From Gambelia wislizenii (lineage: Eukaryota > Chordata > Lepidosauria > Squamata > Crotaphytidae), in NCBI GenBank assembly GCA_030847615.1, contig JAUMIR010000014.1, positions 16,158,501-16,222,500 of the forward strand: DNA of 64,000 nucleotides, in the 5' to 3' direction. Each line of letters opens with the position of its first letter. The first letter of the stretch is position 1. The notes below the pieces were generated by a model. It was not told where the DNA came from. It did no database searches and was given only the letters and a program-made list of their open reading frames with translations. Both the position numbers and the translations under genes were made by a program. Shown here in pieces: positions 11,001-24,600 of this stretch.

Positions 11001-14000
11001 GTGTGTTTGGAAGCAGGAGTGCCAAAAACACAAAATAGAATAAAAATGGAATGGAATAGAATAGAAAAAGAGAGAGCATTTCTTCTCCAGAAAGCTTTTG
11101 ATGTGATGATTCATCTTTCAAATAGATTCTGTTTAAATGATAAAGGCAGTTTAATGTTAAACCTGGACTGTTAAACATTAACTTCCACCCCCTCAGATGC
11201 AAGCAATTTTTCAAAAGTAAAAATGAGGACTTCTGGCCACTTCTAGGTTTTGGTTTGGTTTAGTTTCTTTGTTCTGGGCATTTTTGGCTCTCACTAGAAG
11301 TGAAGATAGGAGCCAGTGTGGTGTAGTGGTTTGAGCATTGGACTACAATTCTGGAGACCAAGGCTCATCTACACAGACCAGTATAGTCCACCTGTGGATC
11401 TGGCCCGTTGCTCCCATTACCATCATGATACGGGCTGGAGTCCACCACTGCCACCTCCACATCACACTCTCTGACGTCAGGAACCAGGCCCAGAGCATGC
11501 GAGCAAGGACCCCTGCATGTGACCAGGGAGGGATATTTAGGACTTTATCAGACCACCCTCTTGAAACGTTCCTTTGCTGGCATATTTTGAAATGTTTTTA
11601 TGCTAGAAAAAGAACCCCCTTTAACAAACCTACCTCCAGCAACATCAGAAAGGCAGCCCCAGCAGTAATGGAGCACGAATGGAGCTCCGTTTACTTCTGG
11701 TTTCCAAATCTTGGCGATTCTCACGAGAAGACGCGAGCACAGCAAATTCAAAAATTAAAGCAAGACAAATTCATAAAACATAGACACAAGCATAGAAATG
11801 CACTATTAAAAAGTCCCAAGTACACCGGGGTGTATGTTTCATAAAAAGAGTGTCCTCTACTTGGCCGTCGCGATCTCACCCGGAAGTGCTCTGACAATTA
11901 ACATTGTATTCCCGTGAGCACAATGGCGGGAGGTTTCAAATGCCTGCAATGTTGGCAACAAATCACCATGGGAGATCGGTTGACAGCTTGGCCCATCAAT
12001 AAAAAGGAATGGTTTTTTGACAAGACATTATCTCGAAAGGATGACGTTGTAAGGTATGCACACCCTTTCATGATCATTAGGCATTGTTATAGAGTCATAG
12101 AATCATAGAGTTGGAAGAGACCACAAGGGCCATCCAGTCCAAGCCCTGCCATGCAGGAATACCCAATCAAAGCATCCCCGACAGATGGCCATCCAGCCTC
12201 TGTTTAAAAACCTCCAAAGAAGGAGACTCCACCACACTCCCAGGCAGTGTATTCCACTTCTAAACAGCTCTTACTGTCAGGAATTTCTTCCTAATATTTA
12301 GGTGGAATCTCTTTTCCTGTAGTTTGAACCCATTGCTCCATGTCATAGTCTCTGGAGCAACAGAAAACACCTTCAAATATTTAAACATGGGTATCATGTC
12401 CCCTCTCAACCTTCTCTTCTCCAGACTAAACATGCCCAACTCCCTAAGCCGCTCCTCACAGGGCATCATGGCTTCCAGACCTCCCACCATCCTGGTTGCC
12501 CTCCTCTGAACACATTCCAGCTTCTCAATATCCATCTTGAATTGTGGTGTTCATATTTGCCACATCTGATAAAGTCCTTAGAATTCTCAGCCAAAGAGCT
12601 CTTCTAGTGACTCACCAGACTACAAGCCCCAGAATTCCATAGGATGCAGCCATGGCAATTAAACGGGAATTAGAGTGCTCTAATGGTGTAGTGTGGAAGG
12701 ACCCCTATTCTCTGGTCAGTTTTGGTACCTTTTCATTCATGGATCCTGGAACAGGCTGGGTAGAGCTAATACCCCCCATCCCATGACCTGGCAAAATTGG
12801 ACCATCAAGACTTCCTCAGGAATTTTCATTCCCCATCCTCAAAATTTGCTGCCTGAGTTACAGGCCTCTCCAATTCTGCGTAGTGGTATGGGCTGCCTTG
12901 AATCTGGAGTGATTGCCTTCTGCTGTTATTTGTGACTTGGACTGATGAATTAGAGGCTTCCAAGACCCTCCGTCCTCAGCTGCCCCTCCCAGGTCTTGCA
13001 AACTTGGGGCTGTGGCTTCCTTGACTGAATCAATTCACCTGTCGTGTTTTCTTCCTCCTTTCCTACTGCCAACCACTTTACCAGCTTAGAGCAATCCCTT
13101 AAGAGCAAATAGGCTTTGCTGGCTTTGACAACTTGGCATCATAAATTCGCCCACAGCAGGAGTGTTGGCTGTGCTCCGGCAAAGGAGATCTGTGATCTTC
13201 CCAGGAACTCCAAATGATAAAGCTTTAGGAAAACAGGTTTATGGTTACAGGTACAAAACCCACGCTTGTTTAACAACATTACAAACACACACATACACAA
13301 AGTTATCTGGTAAAACTGGACCACTAAGACTCCTATGTAGTTGAACCTCCTCAGGAATTATCAATCACAAGTGCACTAGATGATCAAACATGAAGAAGAT
13401 AATTTGTTTTGCAATTGCATTTTATAGTTTTATGTTTATTATTCCTTCCCTCCCTCTGTATGTGGCACTATTCTCTTGATCTGGATGTTATACTCCTATT
13501 GATGCAGCCTAGAATTGCATTGGCTTTTTTAGCTGCCATGTCACACTGTTGGCTCATGTTCAGCTTGTGGCCCACTAAGACTCCTAGATCCCTTTCTCAT
13601 GTACTGCCATCAAGCCAGGTGTCACCCATCCTATATCTATCCAAATTCCATATGGAATTTTTGCCCAACATGTAGACAAGCCCATAGTCTATGAAAGCTT
13701 ATGCTACAACTTCTTTCTCTCCATTAGTCTCAAAAAGATCCCCTTGCATATGAATGAAAGACTGCCAAGAGCCTCAGTCATCACCAGCCCTGCTCAGGTT
13801 TGCAAACTCAGGGCCATGGCTTCCTTGATTGAGTCTATCCATCTTTAATTCAGTCTTCCTCTTTTCTTACTGCCTTCTACCTTCCCAAGCATCATTGTCT
13901 TTTCTAATGAGTCATGTCTTCTCATGAAATGTCCAAAGTACGACAGTCTCACTTTGGCTTCTAGGGAGAGTTTAGGCTTGATTTGGTGTGGCTGGAATTG

Positions 14001-15640
14001 GGGTGAGATGGATGTTGCCTCAGGCAGGATTTTTTTAAATTTTTATTTATTTATTGAAATTACCATACGTACAGTATAATAATACATGAGCAAATCATAA
14101 TCTAAAAGCTTCCTTTGATCTTCCCATCCCCAATCATACACTTATACAAAACACTTCCCTGTCAATCCTCTTACTTAGAAGATTTCTACTATTTATTTAT
14201 CTGTTTTAATGGATGATAATCATATATTCCACTAGTCATTTGTCCAAATTCTCACCTGATCTCACAGTGTTTTAAATCTGCTATTGATCTGACACATATA
14301 ATTTTATTTATGTATATATATTTATATAATTTATAATTTATATATTTATATAACTATAACTATGTATATATATATATGTGTGTGTATGTGTATATATATA
14401 TATATATATATAATTTATATATTTATATTTATATAACTAATAACTTTCTAATAACTAATGGAGTGAAGCAAGGTTGTGTTCTTGCACCAACTTTATTTAC
14501 AATCTTCTTTAGCACGATGCTCCAAAGGGCTATGGCAGAGCTTGAAGAAGACGACGGCATCTATATACGCTACTGTACTGATGGTAGCTTGTTTAACTTA
14601 AGCCGTCTGAGGGCTCACACTAAGACTCTAAACTATCTAGTCCGTGAGCTGCTCTTCGCCAATGATGCTGCCCTTGTTGCCCACACAGAAGCAGCTCTGC
14701 AGCGCCTAACGTCCTGCTTTGCAACAGCTGCAGAGCTGTTTGGGCTGGAAGTCAACCTGAAGAAAACAGAAGTTCTTTACCAGCCTGCACCACAGGACGA
14801 ACACCACCATCCCCACATTGCCGTCGGCAAATCTGTGCTCAAGTCTGTTCAGCAGTTCACCTACCTGGGAAGCATCATCTCCTCAGATGCCAAGATTGAC
14901 AAAGAGATCGATCACAGATTAGCAAAGGCATATAGTGCATTTGGAAGACTTCACAAAAGAGTCTGGAGCAATAAACACCTGAGGCAAAGCACAAAAATCA
15001 GTGTGTATAGAGCCATCGTACTGTCTATCCTCCTTTATGGATCTGAAACATGGGTCACCTATCGCCACCACCTATGACTCCTTGAGCGCTTTCATCAGCG
15101 CTGTATACGCACAATCCTAAATATACACTGGACTGACTATGTGACGAATGTTGCTGTCCTTGAGCAAGCAGGGATCACCAGCATTGAGGCCATGATATTG
15201 AGAACACAGCTGTGCTGGGCAGGGCACGTTTCTAGGATGGAGGACCATCGCCTCCCAAAAATACTACTCTATGGTGAACTCGCCATGGGTCAGCGTAAGA
15301 GGGGCGCTCCAAAAAAGCGATACAAAGACTCCCTGAAACAACATCTCAGGCTTGGCCAAATTGATCACCAACAGTGGTCCGCCCTGGCCTCACATCGGGA
15401 GGCATGGAGACGCACTATCCACAATGCTGCAGCCTTATTTGAGAACTCACGACGAACAAGTCTTGAAGAGAAACGACAATGCAGAAAGAATCACAACCCA
15501 AAAACATCACCCAAGGAGACCTTCTGCTGTGCTTTTTGCAACCGGACTTGTTTATCTCGGATTGGCCTTTTTAGTCATCAGCACGCTTGCAGAAAGCGCG
15601 GGATGAGTCCTTCCTGAATCTTCGTTTGCGAAGAAAAGCC

Positions 15641-15681
<41 letters not shown>

Positions 15682-18600
15682 TTTATACCCCGCTCTTCAG
15701 CCACAAGGCTATCAGAGCGGCTTACAAATTGTTTTAAGCAATAGCTATTTACACATCTACACTGCATTAAATAGTTTCCAATGTGTGTTAGCTAATTGCC
15801 CCTACAAGCTGGGTACTCAATTTACCGACCTATGAAAGGATGGAAGGCTGAGTGACCTTGGAGCCCGCTGGAATCGAACTTGCAACGTGGTGGCTTTCAG
15901 TACTGGCATTTAACCAGTGGTTTCCATATGGCCTCGAATACATTTTCTTTTTATTTCTCCTCTCTTTAACCTTCCTTTATATGTTCATAGAATCATACAA
16001 TCATAGAGTTAGAAGAGACCACAAGGGCTATCCAGTCCAACCCCCTGCCATGCAGGAATAAACCATCTGTCAGGGATGCTTTGATCCTGATTTCCTGCAT
16101 GGCAGGAGGTTGGACTGGATAGCCCTTGTGGTCTCTTCCAACTCTATGATTCTTTGATTCTATGAAACAATCAAACCATACCTGACAGATGGCCATCCAG
16201 CCTCCGTTTAAAAACCTCCAAAGAAGGAGACTCCACCACACTCTGAGGCAGTGTGTTCCACTTCCAAACAGCTCTTACCGTCAAGAAGTTCTTCCTAATG
16301 TTTAGGTAGAATCTCTTTTCCTTGAGTTTGAACCCACTGCTCCATGTCCTAGTCTCTGGAGCAGCAGAAAACAAGCTTGCTCCATCCTCACTATGACATC
16401 CCTTCAAATATTTAAACATGCCTATCATGTCCCCTCTCAACCTTCTCTTCTCCAGGCTAAACATGCCCAGCTCCCTAAGCCGTTCCTCATAGGGCATAAT
16501 GGCTTCCAGACCTCCCACCATTTTGGTTACCCTCCTCTGGACACATTCCAGCTTGTCTATATACGTCTGGAATTGTGGTGCCCAGAATTTATTCTATTTA
16601 ACCAATTCTGTTTTGAAAGGTTCTCCAGTCCCCGCCTCCCCATGCTTTGACGATTTCCATCCTTGCAGTGCAGCAAATGAAATGAAATGAAATGCATAAA
16701 AACATCTTAAGCTGCCCCTGAACGAGTTTCATTTTGGGACCCAATTGAACAGGAAGTTCTCCTATGTAAACACTGTTGGAAGGAGATAAGTGAGAAAAGC
16801 ATGTCAATGAAATGCTCTTTTTCTCTAGGGCTTCAACCAGGACATTGTGGCAACACCTTACCTCCGTGTCAGGCCTGCAGTCTGTCTTCCCCTTCAGCCA
16901 GTTTTCCTCACAATAAAACACTCACTGCAGATGAAGAGACGAGTGACAGAAGTGAGCCAGCGGATTCCACCAGCCAGGTACAGGAGGTTCCTCTTCTCTC
17001 CTATGTTTCTCCTTCCCAATATAATTTTTACAATATTTTTCCCCATATGTAAGGTTGGCAGTTTGAAACTGGCATCTTCAGAGTATTTTTGCTGTTTAGA
17101 CAACCCTGTAGTTTCCAAGATCAAACAGGATCTGGTGCTCTACTGTGAATGTGCACGATATGCTATTTCATAGAATCATAGAATCATAGAATTGCAGAGT
17201 TGGAAGAGACCACGAGGGCCATCCAGTCCAATCCCCTGCCATGCAGGAAATCACGATCAAAGCACGATTCAAATCCTGCAGACAGAACACCTTCATCTAA
17301 CTGGACTTCACTGAGTAGTTTGTGATGATAGTGCTTTGGATGTGTGCATGCATCAATAACCAGCCCTGTGAGATTTACAGTTCGGCCACTATTATGTACA
17401 TATTGAAACTTGTCATCATGAACTACTCAGTGAAGTCCAGTCAGATGAAGGTGTTCTGTCTGCAGGATTTGAAAACAGAGAAATAGCATGTAGTGTGCAT
17501 TCACAGTAAGGTACCAGATCCTGTTTGATCTTGGAAACTATGGGGTTGTCTAAACAGCAAAAATACTCTGAAGATGCCAGCCACAGATGCAGGCAAAATG
17601 TCAGGAATAAGCTCTTCCAGAACACAGCCTCACAGCCCAGAAAAAACCACAGAAAACACAGATCCTCAAACCCCATATTAATCAATAGTGGTGCATGAAC
17701 ACAGATGCACACTGATGCAGTGCATGCACTGCCATTAAATAATATGGGGTGTGCCAATTTGTGGAAGCTCCAATCCATGGATGGCTAGCCCATGGATAGG
17801 GTGGGCTCACTGTATAGGCAATTTTTCCTTTACAAACAACAACAACCTGAAACAAACTTTTCACCCATTCCTACATGATTCTACTTTCAGTGGAGCAAGA
17901 TGAGCCAGTTCTATGGGGGCTCCAGCACGTTCCACCGCTTTGGCTTGAAGATGGTGGAACAGTACCTGAGGGAAGAGGAGCTGAGAGCCCGGCACCAGAG
18001 CGCCCTCCTCAGGTTGAGGGAAAAGGCCCTCCAGGAGAAAGCCAGGGCAGAACTGGCCTGGTTGGAACACGAGAAGAGGTGAGGGAGAGTTTGGACCTTC
18101 TGTTGGTCTGCAGTAGAGTCACCAGGTTGGATACCAGACCCTCCAACTGATTTCGTAAGGACAGTCCCTATTAATCCTCTATCATCCCACTTTTTCAGCT
18201 GCTTTTAAATGTCCCATTTTTTCTTTCTTCCTTTGACTTACAGGACAAGAGATTCCACTTGAACATTAGGAAGAACTTTCTGGCAGTAAAAGCCGTGTGG
18301 CAGTGGAATATGCTGCTTGGGAGTGTGGTGGAGTCTCCTTCTTTGGAGGTTTTTAAACAGAGGCTGGATGGCCATCTGTCGGGAATGCTTTGATTGTATA
18401 TTCCTGTATGGCAGGGGTTGGACTGAATGGCCCTTGAGGTCTCTTCCAACTCTATGATTCTATGATTGTATGATTCACTTTGTCCTCAGCTGACATCAAT
18501 TGCTGCAAACAGAGTTCAGAGTACAAAAATGTTTGTACTCTATTAACACAGCAAGGGGAGGGGAGCGGAAAAGAATTCCAACATTTCACAAATGAATACC

Positions 18601-21600
18601 CGGGCATGTGTGACCAAGCGACATCAGAGTATGGTCAAGTTGGCAAAAGTTATGAATGAGGAAGGACACACATTAGGAGAGGCTACAGCAGTTTGCTTTT
18701 GCCTGAGCCGGAAAGATTCTGCCCCCTCCTCTCCTTTCCTCCTCTCCTGAGTTAATTGAATGCAAACTACTTTTGCAGTTTGAACTCAGTTTGCAACAAT
18801 GGAAGTAAGCTGAGGATAGAAAGGAAAAGTGAGGAGAGGAAAAAGACACCAGGACTGAAAAAATGGCATGAAAGAAGATAAATTGGGACTGTCCTTTGTC
18901 AGATTGGTGGATTTTTATTTATGTATGATGCTAGGTTGATATATACATGACTGTGGAATGGGATGGGAATGATGAGGACCTCTAGATCTTGCTGGACTAC
19001 AACTCCCACCATCCCCTACCACTGGCTGTCCTTCCTGAAGTCCAACAACATATGGATGGTTGCATGTTTCTCACTCCTGGTGTAGAACGAGGTAGTCAAG
19101 TGTGGCAGGGCCACGGGATATTTGCCACCCACTCTGAGTTCCTGTTGGCAGTATCAACCTCTTAAGAAACTTTTTGTTCAGAAAACTGTGTGTGTCTCCA
19201 AAGCAAGGTGTAGTGAATGAAGGTCTTCAGCTCCCCTGAAGGCTTCTGAAAGTGTGAATCTCCTGTTTGGGTTGTTGGCTTTTTGCAAAAAATCTTTTTT
19301 GCAATGCAGGGGTGGTCTGGGAAATGTGCCAAAATGGCCATGAGGGCCAGATGTGACCCACAGGTCACATGATTCCCACCCTGGATGTGGAAGGAAGAAA
19401 ATATTGTAAACCGCAAGTCAGATAGTCATCATGACAAAATGCTGTCATAGGCATTGCATTAGGACTAAATGGGACTAAACATTTAACATCACTGGTAGTA
19501 AAGTGTGAGGATTCTGAATTGAGCTGGATGTAACTTAGCATCAATGTTCAAAGCATCTGTCGGGGATGCTTTGATCAAGATTTCCTGCGTGGCAGGGGGG
19601 TTGGACTGGATGGCCCTCGTGGTCTCTTCCAACTCTGCAATTCTATGATTCTATGATTCAAGGTAGGTAGTGGGAAGAAGATGGATTTTCCCAGCAGCAA
19701 TATATTGCTGTGCCATGGTGCCTTCCTATGGAATCCTGGGATTTGGTGAGGCACAGACATACTTTGGCAGTGAAGGTGAAAGACCTTGTAAAACTACAAA
19801 TCTTAGGATCCCATAGGAAGGAGCCATGGCAAATAATACAGTTTCAAAGTGGATTATTTGTGTAGTGTGGATTTGGCCCAGTATCTCTGATATTATGCAA
19901 CAGTGGCCTGAATCCTATTGTTAGTCTTAATTTGAGTAGACCCACTGAATCAGTAAGTGTTGATTCATCATTCAACAATTCATTCAATGGGTCAACTCTA
20001 GTTGGAATTAACCAATAGGATTCAAGTCACTATTTTGGGGAGGTGGTTTAGTCTTGAATAGGCAATTAAGCTTTACAAAAAAACCTGTTCAGTGGGGAAC
20101 TAATTTGTCAAGCAGATTGACACAATTCTTCTGGAGAATCCAAGCAATTCTTCTGGTTACAGGAAGTGTCATGATGACAGCCTGCACTTCAAGATTGACT
20201 GCTATCCCATTGGTCTGATTTCTGTCTGTTTTCTCATTTTCAGCTGCCAGGACAGCTTGCAAGACTCAGATGGATCATCAGCCACAGCTCAGAAACAGTT
20301 GGCTCTGCTCACCAGACTGAAGCAGGAGCAGGTAATGAAAAAGGAGGAGAATAGCAGTTGAGAGGGCTGTCACTCTATCAGCAGCTGCTAGGTGGGGACA
20401 ATTCATTTCAATGATTTCCCATTAAAATCTGAACAAAAAATGCCCATGCTGAACGTAACTAGTTTTCAAATTACTGAGTAGATGCCCCTTTAACTAGTAA
20501 TATCAAAAGCTGCTTTTATTATGAATCTGACATTGGTGCACCTAGCTCACTGCTGCTTGATACTGGCTGGCAGGCGCTGCCCAGGTTGCAACAGAGCTTG
20601 GAGAGTTACTTTTAAAAAGTAATTCACCCCAGTTACTACTAAAGGGGGAAAGTTAGAAAGTGACCATAAGGCCTAAATGAGGCAGAGAGCAATATCAGAG
20701 AGAACAGTTTGCTTAGACATAGAAGATGTCTACGGACCACTTTATTCTGCTTTGGTCAAACCTCGACTGGAATACTGCATCCAGCTCTGGACACCGCAAT
20801 TCAAGAGAGGTATTGAAAAGCTGGAACATGTCCAGAGGTGTGTGATCAAAATGGTGGGAGGTCTAGAAGCCATTACGCCCTATGAGAAGTGGCTTAGGGT
20901 GGTGGCCATTTTTAGCCTGGAGAAGAGACGGTTAAGAGGCAACATGATAGCCGTGTTTAAATATTTGAAGGGATGGAGCAAGCTTGTTTTCTGCTGCTCC
21001 AGAGACTAGGACATGGAGCAATGGACTCAAACGTCAGGAAAAGAGATTCTACCCAAATGTTTGGAAGAACTTCGTTACGGTAAGAGTTGTTGGACAGTGG
21101 AATGCGCTGCTTCATAGTGTGCTGAGTCTCCTTCTTTGGAGGTTGGATGGCCACCTGTCAGGAGGGTTTTGATTGGGTATTCCTGCATGGCAGAATGGGC
21201 TTGGATTGGATAGCCCTTGTGGTCTCTTCCAATTCTATGGTTCTAAGATTCTATGTTGTAAGTTCATAGTGGTTTCAAGTTACATTAAACGTGTAACAAA
21301 ACTTTCTGAACAAAGTTCCAAAACATCTTGACACATTCTGTTGATATGGTAACAGACAGAACATCAGAAAAAGATACAGTGGTGGTGGTGATGATGATGA
21401 TGATGATATGGCACCATTGGCATTCATGGCAAATAAAGGAGCAACAACAAAATAACAGCCAGTCCTGCCAAAGATGTACAATGTACTGCACACGTACACA
21501 TGCACACGCGTGCATGCGCACACACACACACACACAGGGGAAGAAAGGAGTAATACAAATATATGCAATACAATTGTAAAATAGATTATCCAGACAGAAA

Positions 21601-24600
21601 GACAAAAGTCTGTTAGCCACTGAAAAGATATGGAGAATCCAATTATGCTTCCCAAAATGTGAATTGCCAAGAATTTGAGAGATAGTTAAATAACACATAC
21701 AAGCCCACAAAATGTGTTGTAAAAAAAAATCAACTGATAAAACCAAAGGAAACGACCACTGGGCACAACCAGATCATGTTCTCAAAATGTGCATGGAGAG
21801 CGTTACAGTTAGCAGATATACCTAAATCTTTGCTCTGGGTGTGGAGTCCAATATACACGTTTTAGATGTTTAAATTAGAGTTTAAAATCCATCATATAGT
21901 GGGTATGGAGGCCTGAGTTGCAGTCTGCATGGTTTGGAAATAGTGCTGGCTTCTGCTTAGTTAGTTTGCATGTGTGCTTAACCTGTTCGTTGCTCACTTG
22001 CTGCTACTGTATGTTCTTGTAAGAATTCTATATAACTAGCTGGACCCAGTGTACCATACGCCATTAAAAATGCCCCCAAAACACTGGTAGACCTCACAAC
22101 ACCCTGTAAGATCGACCAGTGGATTTAAATTCCTCCTCCCCTTTCTTAGCATTCCACACTTTCCCCAGAATTGCTGAGGGTGACCGCCACCGCCAGTTGA
22201 CTGCCTGGGTCCCAGTCTGGGCCACAGACTTGAGAGCCAGGAGTGGATTGGGAGGTGGAGAGGGAATTTGCATGTGGGTGGTGATTGGTTGGGTGTGTTT
22301 CCTGAGCAGCCAATCAGCATACTGGGAAAGGCAACATACCCAAGAGAATTATACATCTAGATGTTGGTTTAATTGCTTGGTCAGGGTGGAATGCTGGACT
22401 TCCAAGCCAGAATCTACCCAACAGTATATCAGTAAATAAATGGCTGAGTTCAAGCTATCTCAACTAGACCACAATAGAGATGGTGAAGAAATATTTAATG
22501 AAAAAAATAATACAGTAAAGAGTCAAACACTAATATTTATCTACTATGTACATAATACAACAGTAGAACTGCAGTAAATATTAGTGTTAAACTAGTTACA
22601 AGTTGCATTACATATTTTTTCACCATCTCCCTTGTGGTGTTATGGTTGTCTATACAGCAAAAATACTCCTCATAGAATTCAAGGAGAATACGATTTGTCT
22701 TAATGAGATACTGCATCAATCCACCATATTCAGAAGGAGGGAGGCCCAAAATGCCAAATAATCTGCAGAAAAAAAGGGGGCCATTTAGAATTGTAGAATC
22801 TTAGAGCTGGAGGGGAGTCCAAGGGCCATCCAGTCCAACCTTCTGCCATGCAGGAATACTCAACTATGGCACTCTTGAAAGATGCCCATCTAACCTCTAT
22901 TTAAAGACCTCTGAAGATGGAGAGTCTACAACGGTCTGAGGCAGTCCATTCCTCTGTCAAACAGCTCTTACAGTCAAGAAGTTCTTGGTAATGTTTAGGC
23001 GGAATCTCTTTTCTTGTAATTTCAATCTCTTCATGTCCTAGGCTGCTGCCACAGCAATAGTGCAGTTTGACACCACTATAACTATCATGGCTCAGTGCTA
23101 TGGAATCCTGGGATCTCTAGTTTGTTGTGGCACCAGAGCTCTCTGACAGAGAAGGCTAAAATAGGAGTATAGTGTGTAGATCAAGGGAAGTCATAGTGCC
23201 ACTCTATTCTGCTTTGGTTAGACCTCACCTGAAATACTGTGTCCAGTTCTGGATGCCACAATTCGAAAAGGATATGGACAAGCTGGAAGATGTCCAGAGG
23301 AGGGTGACCAAAATGATGGGAGGTCTGCAAGCCATGCTCTATGAGGAGCGTCTTAAGGAGCTGGGCATGTTTAGCCTGGAGAAGAGAAGGTTGAGAGGGG
23401 ACATGGTAGCCATGTTTAAATATTTGAAGGGATATTATACTGAGGATGGAGCAAGCTTGTTTTCTGCTGCTCCAGAGACTAGACACAGAGCAATGGACTC
23501 AAACGATAGGAAAAGAGATTCCACCTAAACATTAGGAAGAACTTCCTGACAGTAAGAGCTGTTCAGAAGTGGAATATGCTGCTGCCTGGGAGTGTGGTGG
23601 AGTCTCCTTCTTTGGAGGTCTTTAAACTGAGGCTGATGGCCATCTGTTGGGAATGCTTTGATTGTGTGGTCCTGCATGGCAGGGCTTGGACTGGATGGCC
23701 CTTGTGGTCTCTTCCAACTCTGTGATGATTCTAAAGTACAAATCCCAGCATTCCATAGCACCGAGCCATGGCAGTTAAAGTGGTGCCAAACTGCATTATT
23801 GCTGCAATGTGTCAGCAGCCCTAGTGTCTGGAGCAGCAGAAACCCAGCTCACTCCATCTTCTACGTGGCATCCCTTCAGATATTTAAAGCTAGCTATCAT
23901 ATCACCTCTCCGTCTTCTACCCTCCACACAAAACATACTCAGCTCCCTAAATTGTTCTTCAACAGCCTTTCCTAGTTTGTTACAGGGGAGCACAGCAATT
24001 GTAACACGTTCCATCCAAGCTCTGCTCCAGCTCTTTTCATTGCTTCCTTTCCTGTGCACCTTTGCAGGCAGAGATCCGGCACCTGCAGAACATCTGCCGA
24101 GCTGCTCATCAGGAGAGGAAGCTCCTTTTGAAGCAACAGAAGGACCTTTTGCTAGTGCAGGAGACAACTGCACAGCTGTGGAAACAGCTGCACGAGCAGT
24201 TGGAAAAGTCACTCCGGCCAGTGCATGGCACCCAGAAAGGAGACGCGAAGGCTTCCCTTGATGTACTCTCTGATGCAACAGCTTTGAAATGCTCAAGAGA
24301 CAGGAGCAGCACTAGCCCACAACAGGGTGTGGGTACAAAGAAGTAAGGAATGAATTAGCAAAGCTGTCCTTTTCTGCTAGGTAGCCACTGTGAGTTTCCA
24401 GCATGGTTGTTGGCATGAAATGGTTAAGTTAAACAACAACCCACTGTACTGCCATATGCTAGAGTTACAAGCAAACTCTTTCGTTGTGTAGATAAGCCCT
24501 CCCTCCCTGTTTCAGTTTTGTGCAGTTAACAATAGAGGACAGGGGCTGGGTTCATGGCCTTTGTCCTGTGCCTACAGTTCCTTGGCTCTCTTCCCGACTC

